Notes under the pieces: generated by a model
Databases searched by the model: none
What the model was told of the DNA's origin: nothing
The model's input: the letters and a program-made list of their open reading frames with translations, nothing else
Shown: piece by piece, positions 18,059-27,517 of the stretch
Position numbering within the stretch: position 1 is the stretch's first letter
Layout of the letters: each line of letters opens with the position of its first letter
Assembly: GCA_017303795.1 (NCBI GenBank)
Contig: JAFLBR010000005.1
Location: 292,364 to 356,363 of the forward strand
Direction of reading: 5' to 3'
Length of the DNA: 64,000 bases
From: Cytophagales bacterium
Lineage (GTDB): Bacteria; Bacteroidota; Bacteroidia; Cytophagales; Cyclobacteriaceae
Position numbers and translations under genes: made by a program

Positions 18059-19012
18059 TTACTGGTGGTTCTGCACTACAAATTCGAAAGCTCTTTTTTC
18101 CATCCAGTTTATTTTACTACTTCTTAAAGAAAAACCCACATGCCCACCGCGTTTTGGAATTTCGAGGTGAAGATGAGTGTGATTGTGTGCTAATTCAACA
18201 GGATAGCACGCTTCGGGGAGAAATGGATCATTTTCAGCATTTACAAGTAATGTTGGTATCTGAATGTTTTCCAAATACGAACCGCAACTTGCTCTCGTAT
18301 AAAAATCATTGGCATCATTAAAGCCGTGTAAGGGTGCGGTGTAGCGGGTATCAAATTCCCGAAAGGTGGCAATAGTTTCAAACCCTGTTGCGGAAAGGAG
18401 ATTAGGGAATTGTGCCGCCTTAACCTGAATTTTTTTCTCTAATTTTTTAAGAAAGCGATTTCGATAAAATTTGTTGCCGGGTTTATCTAACTCAGTAGCA
18501 CTGGAACCCAGATCGCATGGAACAGAAAACGTAACCGCTGCTTTTATTTCTTTACGCACGATTCTTTCGCCAAGATATTTTAACGTCATGCTGCCGCCCA
18601 TGCTAAATCCTATCAGCACAATGTGCGAGTATTTCTTTTGAATAGCATGTTCAATAACAGCAGCCAGATCTTCTGTAGCGCCATGATGATAGAAACGTGG
18701 CAAACGGTTAACTTCACCACTACAACCGCGGCAATTCCACGCCAATGAATCCCAACCGTGTTGAAAAAAATGGACAGCCATACCCTTGGTGTAATGCCTC
18801 TCGCTATTGCCCTCCAGTCCGTGCGAAATGATAACGAGTTTATCACGCTGTTCGGTCATCCAATCCAGATCCACAAAATCACCATCGGGTAGTTCCAGAC
18901 GTTCACGGTGATAGGTGCCCGGTACTTTACGAAATACGCTTGGGATTACGGTTTCAAGATGCGGATTGAAAAGATAAAAGGGAGCTTTATATGCAGAAGC
19001 AATTATCGGCAT
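18059..19012 (-). CDS. alpha/beta hydrolase, YheT type
   Basis: 317 residues. Oxyanion region SHGLEGNS at 63-70, nucleophile S137 in GFSMGGS, acid probably in the NAENDPFLP loop, and histidine in RGGHVGF near the C-terminus. The LPDGDFVDLDW start and WNCRGCSGEVNR segment are typical of YheT/EMB8-like esterases. The ATG immediately follows the stop of the upstream acetyltransferase gene, so the two are translated together. Confidence 0.9.
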   Translation of the reverse strand: MPIIASAYKAPFYLFNPHLETVIPSVFRKVPGTYHRERLELPDGDFVDLDWMTEQRDKLVIISHGLEGNSERHYTKGMAVHFFQHGWDSLAWNCRGCSGEVNRLPRFYHHGATEDLAAVIEHAIQKKYSHIVLIGFSMGGSMTLKYLGERIVRKEIKAAVTFSVPCDLGSSATELDKPGNKFYRNRFLKKLEKKIQVKAAQFPNLLSATGFETIATFREFDTRYTAPLHGFNDANDFYTRASCGSYLENIQIPTLLVNAENDPFLPEACYPVELAHNHTHLHLEIPKRGGHVGFSLRSSKINWMEKRAFEFVVQNHQ

Positions 19013-19297
19013 TTACGCGTTCAGTACATCGTGAATTTCCGGAGTGCGATCGAATGTAGCTTTTGCAAACGGACACAGCGGCAGAATTTTGAGATTATTT
19101 TTTCTGGCGTATTCCACTGCGGCCAGAACTAATTTTTTTCCGGCACCTTGCCCACGAAGTTTATCGGATACTTCGGTATGATCGATTATAATTAAACTAT
19201 CGCCAGCGCGTGAGTAGGTCATCTCCGCCAGTCGTTCGTTATTTTCTTCAATCAGAAAGGCACCTTTAGCACCGTGTTCGATTTGTTTAATTGTCAT
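19013..19297 (-). CDS. small GNAT-type N-acetyltransferase (YjdJ-like)
   Basis: 94 residues, the size of the minimal GNAT_acetyltr-2/YjdJ family. The acetyl-CoA loop is seen as VSDKLRGQGAGKKLV, followed by AVEYARKNNLKILPLCPFAK. Its acceptor substrate is unknown. Directly abuts the hydrolase gene, with the MFS gene starting the same strand run upstream. Confidence 0.9.
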   Translation of the reverse strand: MTIKQIEHGAKGAFLIEENNERLAEMTYSRAGDSLIIIDHTEVSDKLRGQGAGKKLVLAAVEYARKNNLKILPLCPFAKATFDRTPEIHDVLNA

Positions 19298-19307
19298 ACA
19301 CGTAAAA

Positions 19308-20441
19308 TTAAGATTTGTATTTTACACTTAGCAACGTCATAATTACAAATAGAATACCAACCAGGCCCAAGGCAATGCGCAAGGTGTACCAATCGGCAAG
19401 TAAACCAATTAGTGGCGGCCCAAATAAAAAACCTGAGTAACCCACTGTTGTTACCATTGCCAGACCAACACCGGGCGGAAGTCCTTTTGCATTTCCGGCA
19501 ATACTATAGGCAATTGGTACAATAGCTGATAAACCAATTCCGGTTAAGAAGAATCCAGCAATAGCAATGTAGGGAGAAGGAAAGCCCAGTATAATTAAAA
19601 TGCCGAGTGTGGAAATAAGACCACATCCAATCATTAAGTTCTTGTCGCCCCAACGCAAACGAGCCGAGTCGCCAAAAATTCTGCCGGTTGTCATAGCCAA
19701 CGCAAATGTTGCCAACCCGATTGGTGCGAACGATGCTTTAGCTCGTGCAACATTCAACATATAGTTAGTACTCCAATCGGCCATTGCACCTTCGCCAAGC
19801 ATACAACAAAAAGCAATTACGCCAATGCTTACCATAGCCGCATTCGGTAAACGAAATGCAGGGCCTTCCGATTTTTTTTCCTGGGGTTTATCGTGAATAA
19901 GATGATAGCGCGACCATGCAGCACCCATTATGCCAAGCGCGGTAATAATGCTGAGATGTAGAAATAAACTGGTCTCTAACTTTACAAAGATGGCTCCGCA
20001 GCCGGCACCAATTGCCATTCCAATACTAAACAAAGCATGGAATGAAGTCATGATTGGCTTGCGGTATTGCTGTTCTACCATAATAGCTTGCGCGTTCATG
20101 GAAACATCCAGCATACCTGCGGTAATGCCCATTACAAAAAACACCAGTAACAAACCACTAATGCCCGGCATAACCATTGAAAGCGGAACCAATGGAACAA
20201 AGACGCAGTATAGAAAAGCAGAAGCAATGGTAATGCTACGGCTGCCATTGCGAATGATTAGCCAACCGGTAAAGGGCATGGCCAATAATGCTCCAAGCGA
20301 AGTGGCTAAAAGTACAAATCCAAATGTTCCATCCTCTACCCGAAACAGTTCCTGTACTTTCGGGAAACGCGAAGCCAGATTGGCATGCACAAATCCATTG
20401 ATGAAAAATAACAACTTAACAGCAAGGCGAGGTGGTGTCAC
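19308..20441 (-). CDS. MFS transporter, YbjJ/FucP-like
   Basis: 377 residues with about 12 membrane helices. The N-terminal half has FFINGFVHANLASRFPKVQE and the loop motif GWLIIRNGSR; the second half includes GRIFGDSARLRWGD. The start is GTG; no suitable ATG exists upstream in frame. The substrate cannot be inferred. Ten bases separate it from the acetyltransferase, so the three genes (transporter, acetyltransferase, hydrolase) are probably one operon. Confidence 0.88.
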   Translation of the reverse strand: MTPPRLAVKLLFFINGFVHANLASRFPKVQELFRVEDGTFGFVLLATSLGALLAMPFTGWLIIRNGSRSITIASAFLYCVFVPLVPLSMVMPGISGLLLVFFVMGITAGMLDVSMNAQAIMVEQQYRKPIMTSFHALFSIGMAIGAGCGAIFVKLETSLFLHLSIITALGIMGAAWSRYHLIHDKPQEKKSEGPAFRLPNAAMVSIGVIAFCCMLGEGAMADWSTNYMLNVARAKASFAPIGLATFALAMTTGRIFGDSARLRWGDKNLMIGCGLISTLGILIILGFPSPYIAIAGFFLTGIGLSAIVPIAYSIAGNAKGLPPGVGLAMVTTVGYSGFLFGPPLIGLLADWYTLRIALGLVGILFVIMTLLSVKYKS

Positions 20442-20526
20442 AATAGGTGGAAATGATTCTCAAAGTAAAGAATAATTTCAGGCACACAATGTGCGCAGCT
20501 CTATAAATTTAACTCAACCGATTGAA

Positions 20527-22833
20527 TCAGCGTACTACCTTAAAGGTTGTTTCGCCATAGAGTGGGGTACCATCCGCTGCAATGCCTTGCACCGTTACCT
20601 TATAAGTACCAGGTTGATCGGAAGTATAAAACTCCAGTTGTCGGGCTTCATTTCCTTTGATTTGAACATCCGGATTCCAGTATAATAAATGGCGGCCATC
20701 TGGAATGTAGGTATTTATTTCGGGAACAGTTTCGTAGCGTGGCGAATAAAACTGCTTTTGTTGTTGCAAACCTTCGTAATTGATCATAACCGTTTCAGGG
20801 CTAAACTTAAATCCACCTAAATCGCCTTTGTAGGTTCTGTAACTTACAATGCCATCAAACCCAAGTGAGCCAACGAAATACCGGCCAGGGAAAATATCTA
20901 ATTGTTTAACCTTGAGGGGATCGAATGCTATTATATCGTTCACCTTAAAAATCGGCACACCATCTAACAACACGAGGGATTCTCCAGCTAATAAGTCACC
21001 ATTTTTACGATCTACAATTTTAATGACGAACTGATCCTCCTTCTTGCGCACCCATACACTTTTTACATATTCGCGCATAACTTCTTCCATAACCGGAAAC
21101 CGGGTATAGTCATCCAGTAGATAAGTTTCTGGCGCGGTTCCATAAAATGCTGAGCTATCAGCGGGTAGAATAGTAGTTGCATGGTTCCCAAAAGCATCAT
21201 TAACCTGCATTGAGATACTTTTGTCGATTAATGCCTGCGTATGTTTTTCAGATAAGGTAATAGGTGGAAGGTTGAATGTTATAAAAGAAGATGAATAAGA
21301 AGATTTTATTTCAAGCTTCGCTTTTTCATAAGGCGATTGCAAAATTAGTTTGTTAGCTCCTCTCAGGTGATTGGCCTCAACCAGCAACAAACCATTTTTA
21401 TCAGTAATAGCTCCGCTTAATTCAATTTTTTTGCCGGGAGCGCTTACATAACCAATAACGCCCGGTATTGGCGATTGAGTTTGTTTGTCGAGTATAGTGG
21501 CCTCTATAAGATGCGCGCGGTATTCCGGAATATGTTGAATGGTTTTTGGTTCAGCTAACTCCTCCCATCTAAAACGACTCCAACCGTGGGTAAGCATGAG
21601 GTTGTCGATAATTTCATGACTTGTATTGAGATAAGCATGTGGTGATTCGATTGAGCCTTTCAAATCGCTACTGAGTAACAAGTAACTTACAATATCAGGT
21701 TGAACAAATTGGTGCAACGAATCATCGCGCATGACCGAAACTGAAAGATTGCTCAAGGTTGCGTTTTTTGATTTTAGGTCGAGCGTAATTTTTTTACGGG
21801 TGCTGGTTTGTTCCCGATCTGTTGAAACCGAAAGTATTTTGCTGTCGTCTGGTTTTAAAAATACCAGACGTTCGCACACGGGTTGTCCGGTTGACGTGAA
21901 AACAGTAATGTGGGTGATACCTGCTTCGAGATTGGATTTGGGTATCATTAATTCCAACGCACCATTTTTTAAGGGTTGGCTAAATGTAAAATTCACTTTT
22001 TGGCGTGTGTGCGCTAATATGTAAACAGGCTGATCAAATACACCTTTGGTTTTAATCTGAATTTTAAACTGCGAAAGTGTGTCCACAATCTGCATGGCAA
22101 ACCCGGTGGCATTTACTTTTGAGAGTTTAACCGCAGTGGTTTTGCCTTTGTGGTTAATGAGTGCTGTGTACTCTTGTAAGGTTGGCTTCATTTCAAAGGT
22201 ACCCATACCAAACTTAGCAGGTTTGAAATGATTTAAGGTATCGCCATTAGAATTTATAATTGTGCCGGTAAAATCAATTCCTTTGCCGAGATAGTCAACA
22301 GCTCGAAAAGCTATATTATGATTGATGCCATCAATCCATTGACCGCCTTCGGGAAAAAATTGAACATCGATATCACTGTTGGGTTGCTGCTCTCCATCAA
22401 ACAACCTTCTGAAGGTGTTTACAATTGTGATAGGTTGATGGAAGAAAAAATCGGCACTGTAGTTTTTCATCCAGCGGGTATATGCGCGCAAGTAATAGTT
22501 GCCTGAACTTATTGAGGCCGGAATATTAATTTGCCCTTTACCAAAGCCGTTGCTCAATTCAATTTTGGTTTGAAGTAAGATTTGATTTTCACTACCTACT
22601 AACTCTACATAAGCTACCTTACTTGTATTGATAGGCTGATGACTTTGTCCTGATATGAGGTAAATCTTAAACCAACTGGTTTCACCGGCTACCCAAAAAT
22701 TTTTATCGGTATGGATGAAGAGTTTTTCTTGAGGGTATTCTATGGCATACTGCTGAAGCTGAGTAGCACTCTGTTGAGCGGGTTGCGCACCTGCCAGCGG
22801 GCTTATTAAAATAAGAATAAGCAAAAGGCGCAT
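20527..22833 (-). CDS. MG2-like secreted protein, last gene of TonB-receptor operon
   Basis: 768 residues from the ATG at 22833, which begins a signal peptide (RLLLILILISPLAGAQ). The region after it (about 35-125) has a macroglobulin MG2-like pattern: FIHTDKNFWVAGETSWFKI and YYLRAYTRWMKN. Later parts carry beta domains and a plug-like stretch (LVLLDGVPIF). Its ATG overlaps the stop of the DUF4249 gene by one base (TAATG). Such proteins often accompany TonB/DUF4249 systems and are thought to act at the outer membrane. Specific role unknown. Confidence 0.8.
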   Translation of the reverse strand: MRLLLILILISPLAGAQPAQQSATQLQQYAIEYPQEKLFIHTDKNFWVAGETSWFKIYLISGQSHQPINTSKVAYVELVGSENQILLQTKIELSNGFGKGQINIPASISSGNYYLRAYTRWMKNYSADFFFHQPITIVNTFRRLFDGEQQPNSDIDVQFFPEGGQWIDGINHNIAFRAVDYLGKGIDFTGTIINSNGDTLNHFKPAKFGMGTFEMKPTLQEYTALINHKGKTTAVKLSKVNATGFAMQIVDTLSQFKIQIKTKGVFDQPVYILAHTRQKVNFTFSQPLKNGALELMIPKSNLEAGITHITVFTSTGQPVCERLVFLKPDDSKILSVSTDREQTSTRKKITLDLKSKNATLSNLSVSVMRDDSLHQFVQPDIVSYLLLSSDLKGSIESPHAYLNTSHEIIDNLMLTHGWSRFRWEELAEPKTIQHIPEYRAHLIEATILDKQTQSPIPGVIGYVSAPGKKIELSGAITDKNGLLLVEANHLRGANKLILQSPYEKAKLEIKSSYSSSFITFNLPPITLSEKHTQALIDKSISMQVNDAFGNHATTILPADSSAFYGTAPETYLLDDYTRFPVMEEVMREYVKSVWVRKKEDQFVIKIVDRKNGDLLAGESLVLLDGVPIFKVNDIIAFDPLKVKQLDIFPGRYFVGSLGFDGIVSYRTYKGDLGGFKFSPETVMINYEGLQQQKQFYSPRYETVPEINTYIPDGRHLLYWNPDVQIKGNEARQLEFYTSDQPGTYKVTVQGIAADGTPLYGETTFKVVR

Positions 22834-23954
22834 TACCAAAAATCGGGTTGAGTGGTAGTTCCTCCTACAAAACGGCAGTCCACGCAAAAGTAAGAGCCAT
22901 AGCGATAACCTGAAAGCATGGGACCATTGCCAATGTAAATGGGGTCAATTAGTAAATAGGGTCCTGTAAATGTGCTAACCTGGTTAGGACTGATTTCATA
23001 CGCTTCGCAGGTGCTATACTGGGTAATATATCGGGGCGGTATAGGCAATTGTAAGTAGGAGACCGATTCCCGAAGTATAGAAACTGAGCTAATTGAAAAG
23101 TAGCCCACAGCAATTTGATTAGGGTGAGAGGTGCACTTGATGTTACCAACAACCTGATGTGGCAGCGGGCCGAATATAGTACCAAGATCTTCGGTAGATT
23201 GCTTTACCTGCTTCCAATAATCAAAAGCATTTTTGGAAATGGTTTGTTGCTGTACCAATATGCTGTATTTGTACCTGGCCTTTTCTGAGTTTTGTAAAAA
23301 ACTTGTTAATTGAAATTCCGATACTCTGTTTTCCTGCAGCCGGGTGGTGGATTCAATCAATATATCGGTATTGCCACCCGTTCTCCAGCATTGGTAAATA
23401 TTCTCGGTTCTGGGTTTAACCTCTCCTGCAGTTGGATCGAAGACAATAGAGGCTGCATATGCCGATCGGTATTCCCAGGTTTCTTCGTAGGTCCATTTAT
23501 AAAATCCTTCCTGCCTAGTGTTATCGTGAGTGGAGATTGTGAAGGCAACGCCCAGATTATTGGTAAGTTTCCAGTTCACACTATCGATAGCAGGCGTTTC
23601 ATAAACGTTTTCAAAGTTGGATTGATATTCTCTTGCATCTGCCGTTGTAATGTGTAGCCTATAACGCGGAGCCTGCAATTGTTGTTGTGTAAGGTAATAG
23701 CTACCAAGATTATTACCAACTAATGGATAGGTTGTTCCCAACTCATCTTCTATCCAAACGGTGGCTTGCGTTTCAAAAGTCGGAGCATAGGTATCGGTTA
23801 AATTTTGAGACCAACTTAGGGTGATTTTACTTTCGGCATTTGTTTTTATAAAGCCATCTATAATTAATACAGGTGCACTGTCAGTTATTTCTGGTGGATT
23901 GTATGGATCCACACACGCACTTGCAATTAATATGAGAGCAAGTAAACGCTTCAT
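22833..23954 (-). CDS. DUF4249 lipoprotein
   Basis: 373 residues with lipobox cysteine C14 (ASAC). DUF4249 features: DSAPVLIIDGFIKTNAE near the start, repeated beta strands and a tail with TYRYGSYFCVDCRFVGG-like cysteines (YFCVDC). DUF4249 proteins are nearly always next to a TonB-dependent receptor and probably act as its surface lipoprotein partner. The start overlaps the receptor stop by one base (TGATG) and its own stop overlaps the MG2-like gene, so translation is coupled. Confidence 0.9.
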   Translation of the reverse strand: MKRLLALILIASACVDPYNPPEITDSAPVLIIDGFIKTNAESKITLSWSQNLTDTYAPTFETQATVWIEDELGTTYPLVGNNLGSYYLTQQQLQAPRYRLHITTADAREYQSNFENVYETPAIDSVNWKLTNNLGVAFTISTHDNTRQEGFYKWTYEETWEYRSAYAASIVFDPTAGEVKPRTENIYQCWRTGGNTDILIESTTRLQENRVSEFQLTSFLQNSEKARYKYSILVQQQTISKNAFDYWKQVKQSTEDLGTIFGPLPHQVVGNIKCTSHPNQIAVGYFSISSVSILRESVSYLQLPIPPRYITQYSTCEAYEISPNQVSTFTGPYLLIDPIYIGNGPMLSGYRYGSYFCVDCRFVGGTTTQPDFW

Positions 23955-26689
23955 CAGAATTTAAAATTGTAGGTTACAGTTGGTATGGCGCTTCCAAATA
24001 TGGAAAGTTTATAGCCCTTTATTACTCCGTTCTCGGAAGTGAAATAAACGGAATATGCGTTGCGCCTGGCAGTAAGGTTATAAACACTCAAACTCCAGAA
24101 CCCATGTATCAGCTTTTTTCTTTTGTGATTACCTTCCATGTTCATAGAGAAATCGGTACGGAAGTAATCTGGTATTCTAAATTGATTGCGGTCTGAATAG
24201 ATTAATCGCTCGGTGCCATCGACAATGTATTTGCCAACAGGCAGTGTAATGGCGCGCCCGGTGGCATACACCACATTAAGCGACATATTAAATCTTCGGT
24301 TAAACCGATAGTTACCTATAAAATTCAAGGCATGTGGCTTGTCGTAGTTACTGGGGTAATATTCTCCGCGGTTTATGGTCTCAATATCAGAAGAGCCTTT
24401 TGTCTGAATCAGTGATCGGGAATAAGTATAGCTTACCCAGCCGTTAACTTTACCGGCTGTTCGTTTCAACAAAAGTTCAACTCCGTAAGCCTTTCCCTTG
24501 GCATTCAATACGTCTGTCTCGATATGATGATTTTGAATAAGTTCCGCACCGCCTTTATAGTCTAAAAAATTCTGCATCCATTTGTAGTATGCCTCTACCG
24601 ACATCTCTACTGAACGTTTACGTGATTGATGATAGATTCCCAGACTTACCTGATCTCCAATTAAAGGTTTTATATAAGGATCACTCAGTTTCCAAATATC
24701 AGTTGGGGCTATAGCCGTAGTGTTAGAAAGCATCTGGATGTATTGCCTGTGGCGATTGTAACTTAACTTAAGAGAAGTACTGGGTGCATAACTGTAGCGA
24801 AGTGAGGTTCTGAATTCAGGTCCCCCGCTTGCTGATACTCTTTTTCCCTTGGAAAAGGTAACGGTGTCAATAATTGTGGATACTTCGCGCGAAGCATTAC
24901 CCGAATAAACAAATAGATCGTGAGGGCCAACGTTTTGAAAATTAGAGTAGCGCATCCCGCCATAAAAAGAAAGGTTGGGTGTTAGTTCTACTTGTGTACC
25001 CACATAGGCAAAAGACTCTAGTCCTTGCTCGCGCTGAAGAATATCGGGTGTAACTAATGATGCTTCTCCATTAGGCAAATAGGTTCCTGGAGCCAGATCA
25101 TAGCGGGTGCTGCCCAAACCGAACGAAAGGGATTGTTTGGAATTTAGAAAATAGTTGAAATCTGCTTTGCCAGTAATCTGCTGAAGCTTATAAGTTAGGT
25201 CGAATGAATTAATCGGATTGGCCGAGCTCTGAATTTTATATTTGTAATTGCTGTAGTTTGAACTTAGTGTGCCAAAGAATTTATTATTGAAAATATGTTT
25301 CCATTTCAATGACACAGCCTGGTTGGTGTAGCTATACGTTGTATCGCTTTGAAGCTTAAATTCATCGCTGCTAGAGTATCCTGATACGGCAATACTATTT
25401 TTAGAGTCAACATCGTAGTGTGCATTAATGTTAAAATCGTAGAATTCGGCCTTGCTGTTTTTGAGATTTGAGTTTGGAATTCGGTTCAATAACCAGTCGG
25501 AATAAGTTGATCGGCCACCGAGTAGGACAGAGAGTTTATCCTTTATGATAGGACCTTCAACAGATAGTCTGCCAGTTATCGGGCTTATCCCTCCTGTACC
25601 TGTCCATTTACGTTTATTTCCCTCGCGGGTAGTTACATCCAATACAGATGAGATGCGACCACCATACTCAGCCGGAACACCACTTTTATAAAGCTCAACA
25701 TTTTTTATTGCATCGGCATTAAAGGCGGAGAAAAAACCAAATAAGTGCGAAGGATTAAATATGGGTGCATCGTTATACAAGATCAAATTTTGATCGGTGG
25801 CCCCACCTCGCACGTTGAATCCAACCGTGCCCTCACCAACTGCCTGTACGCCAGGAAGTGTAAGCACAGTTTTTAACACATCTACTTCGCCTAATGCAAC
25901 GGGTAACTGTCGCATGGTTTTTATATCGAAACGTTCTAGTCCCATCTGGAGGCCCTGAACCAGCTGATCACGTGTTGATTCTACGATCACCTCCTTTAGT
26001 GGTAACACGTCTTCCTCCATATCCAGATTTAGCCTGCCATCTGAATGAACAATAATTTTCTGATTAAGTGGCTTCATGCCTAGGCTACGAATTTTTAATT
26101 GATGCGATCCTTTTGGAATGGTGAGGGAATAATAGCCGTTGCCATCTGTAGCTACTCCAATGGTAGGATTTTCAATCATAATGGTTGCTCCAATTAAAGA
26201 TTCGCCTGACTTGGAATTTTTTATAGTGCCCGCAAGCGTTGCATCTTTACGGGTATTGGCATTACGCGAGCCGATAATAATGGGTTTATCAGCTTTTATG
26301 GTTTCCGCTTCATTAAAGGGCGTAAACTCCCTGCTCGAGGAATCGTGGGACGATTGTGAAAAGAAACCCGGGGGTAAGTCGGTTAGAATAGGGCTTACAG
26401 ATTTAATATAGACATAACGATAATTAGTGTTAATGGAATAATGCAGCAAACTGTTCTTTAAAGCAAGATCCAATATCTGAACAATTGACTTCTGGTTTAC
26501 GGAAAGTGAAACCCGTAGGGTGTCTGTATCCTGTGGATTGAAAAAGAATCTGTAGTCAGATTGCCTTTCTAATTCTTCAATCAAATTCTGAAAAGAAGTG
26601 TTGGTAACTGAAATGGTTAACGTACGCTCCTGTGCCCAGGAGTAGTTGATGAACAGAAAAAATGCAATTGAAAGTAATCTGCCTTTCAT
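23954..26689 (-). CDS. TonB-dependent receptor with STN and carboxypeptidase-like domains
   Basis: 911 residues. Signal peptide to about 19; an STN domain (about 22-95, with SDYRFFFNPQDTD); a linker; a carboxypeptidase regulatory-like beta domain (about 150-230, LAGTIKNSKSGESLIGATI); then plug (VNVRGGATDQNLILYNDAP-type region near 290) and a 22-strand barrel ending in a terminal aromatic (NFKF). STN domains in FecA-type receptors signal to anti-sigma factors, but no sigma/anti-sigma pair is nearby. The substrate is unknown. Coupled on both sides to operon partners. Confidence 0.93.
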   Translation of the reverse strand: MKGRLLSIAFFLFINYSWAQERTLTISVTNTSFQNLIEELERQSDYRFFFNPQDTDTLRVSLSVNQKSIVQILDLALKNSLLHYSINTNYRYVYIKSVSPILTDLPPGFFSQSSHDSSSREFTPFNEAETIKADKPIIIGSRNANTRKDATLAGTIKNSKSGESLIGATIMIENPTIGVATDGNGYYSLTIPKGSHQLKIRSLGMKPLNQKIIVHSDGRLNLDMEEDVLPLKEVIVESTRDQLVQGLQMGLERFDIKTMRQLPVALGEVDVLKTVLTLPGVQAVGEGTVGFNVRGGATDQNLILYNDAPIFNPSHLFGFFSAFNADAIKNVELYKSGVPAEYGGRISSVLDVTTREGNKRKWTGTGGISPITGRLSVEGPIIKDKLSVLLGGRSTYSDWLLNRIPNSNLKNSKAEFYDFNINAHYDVDSKNSIAVSGYSSSDEFKLQSDTTYSYTNQAVSLKWKHIFNNKFFGTLSSNYSNYKYKIQSSANPINSFDLTYKLQQITGKADFNYFLNSKQSLSFGLGSTRYDLAPGTYLPNGEASLVTPDILQREQGLESFAYVGTQVELTPNLSFYGGMRYSNFQNVGPHDLFVYSGNASREVSTIIDTVTFSKGKRVSASGGPEFRTSLRYSYAPSTSLKLSYNRHRQYIQMLSNTTAIAPTDIWKLSDPYIKPLIGDQVSLGIYHQSRKRSVEMSVEAYYKWMQNFLDYKGGAELIQNHHIETDVLNAKGKAYGVELLLKRTAGKVNGWVSYTYSRSLIQTKGSSDIETINRGEYYPSNYDKPHALNFIGNYRFNRRFNMSLNVVYATGRAITLPVGKYIVDGTERLIYSDRNQFRIPDYFRTDFSMNMEGNHKRKKLIHGFWSLSVYNLTARRNAYSVYFTSENGVIKGYKLSIFGSAIPTVTYNFKF

Positions 26690-27378
26690 TTTTGTAACTG
26701 ATCAAAATATTCGGCCATGGTGGCAAGTGCTTTCTCTTTTTGTGAATTGAATCTTATCCCTTCTTCTCGTAGTTTCTTTTTCAACTCGCTTTTGTAGGTT
26801 GCCAAAACCTTTAAAGCAGACCTACGCGATTTTATAGAATGCATAATGCCTTCCTTTTCAATAAAATATTTTTTGCGTTGTATAATCTCCAGAACCAAAC
26901 GATTGTTTACAATTCTTTCATTTGTAATACAGATATAGCGTGCGTACGCTTTTACAGAGCCATTATTTAGCTGAGCGTAGTAACCCGATTCGGGTTTGGT
27001 TAAGAACACAAAACGGGTATTGTGGAGTTCAAAAAAATCTATTTTCTCTTTTTGCAACACGATACTTTCGCCAGTATAATTATTTTGAATAATTAACTGA
27101 TTAGTAATCATATTAAACCGGAGTGTGATCTTATCATACATCTGGCCGTCAATCCCTACTCTTCCGGTTGTCCAGTCGTTTTGCTGATAGTAATAATTGC
27201 CATCTGTTTGTTTTTGACTGAGTTCATCAATAAAGCGAGCACCGGTATATAGCCTGGCATTGGCACCAAGTTTAGTGTCGTAAAGGTCGGCTATGTAATT
27301 ATTAGTGCTTACGGCCGGGTAAGTTTGTGCCACTACCAGATGGGTTGTTAGAAAAAAGAGCACAGATACAAACTTCAT
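26686..27378 (-). CDS. secreted protein, first gene of TonB-receptor operon
   Basis: 230 residues from the ATG at 27378, which starts a clean signal peptide (KFVSVLFFLTTHLVVAQ). The longer frame upstream would run into the rny terminator. The mature protein has a beta-rich centre and a basic helical C-terminus. No family recognised. Its stop overlaps the receptor start by 4 bases (ATGA), making this the first of four coupled genes. It may be a regulatory or periplasmic component of the same uptake system. Confidence 0.65.
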   Translation of the reverse strand: MKFVSVLFFLTTHLVVAQTYPAVSTNNYIADLYDTKLGANARLYTGARFIDELSQKQTDGNYYYQQNDWTTGRVGIDGQMYDKITLRFNMITNQLIIQNNYTGESIVLQKEKIDFFELHNTRFVFLTKPESGYYAQLNNGSVKAYARYICITNERIVNNRLVLEIIQRKKYFIEKEGIMHSIKSRRSALKVLATYKSELKKKLREEGIRFNSQKEKALATMAEYFDQLQK

Positions 27379-27465
27379 TTTATAGTTATTGCACCATACT
27401 AAGTTAGTAACCGGGTGGCTTTTGATATTACCGCTGATAAAATAATGAAATGCCAACAAACAAAA

Positions 27466-27496
27466 GTGTCCATCACAAGCGGGTTGTAATGGACAC
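27466..27496 (-). terminator. strong terminator of rny
   Basis: On the minus strand GTGTCCAT pairs with ATGGACAC, with an inner ACAA/TTGT pairing and loop CCCGC, followed by TTTTGTTTG. It lies 22 bases beyond the rny stop and separates rny from the TonB-receptor operon. Confidence 0.85.
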
Positions 27497-27517
27497 TCAG
27501 ATGTAAGATAGCTTAAC

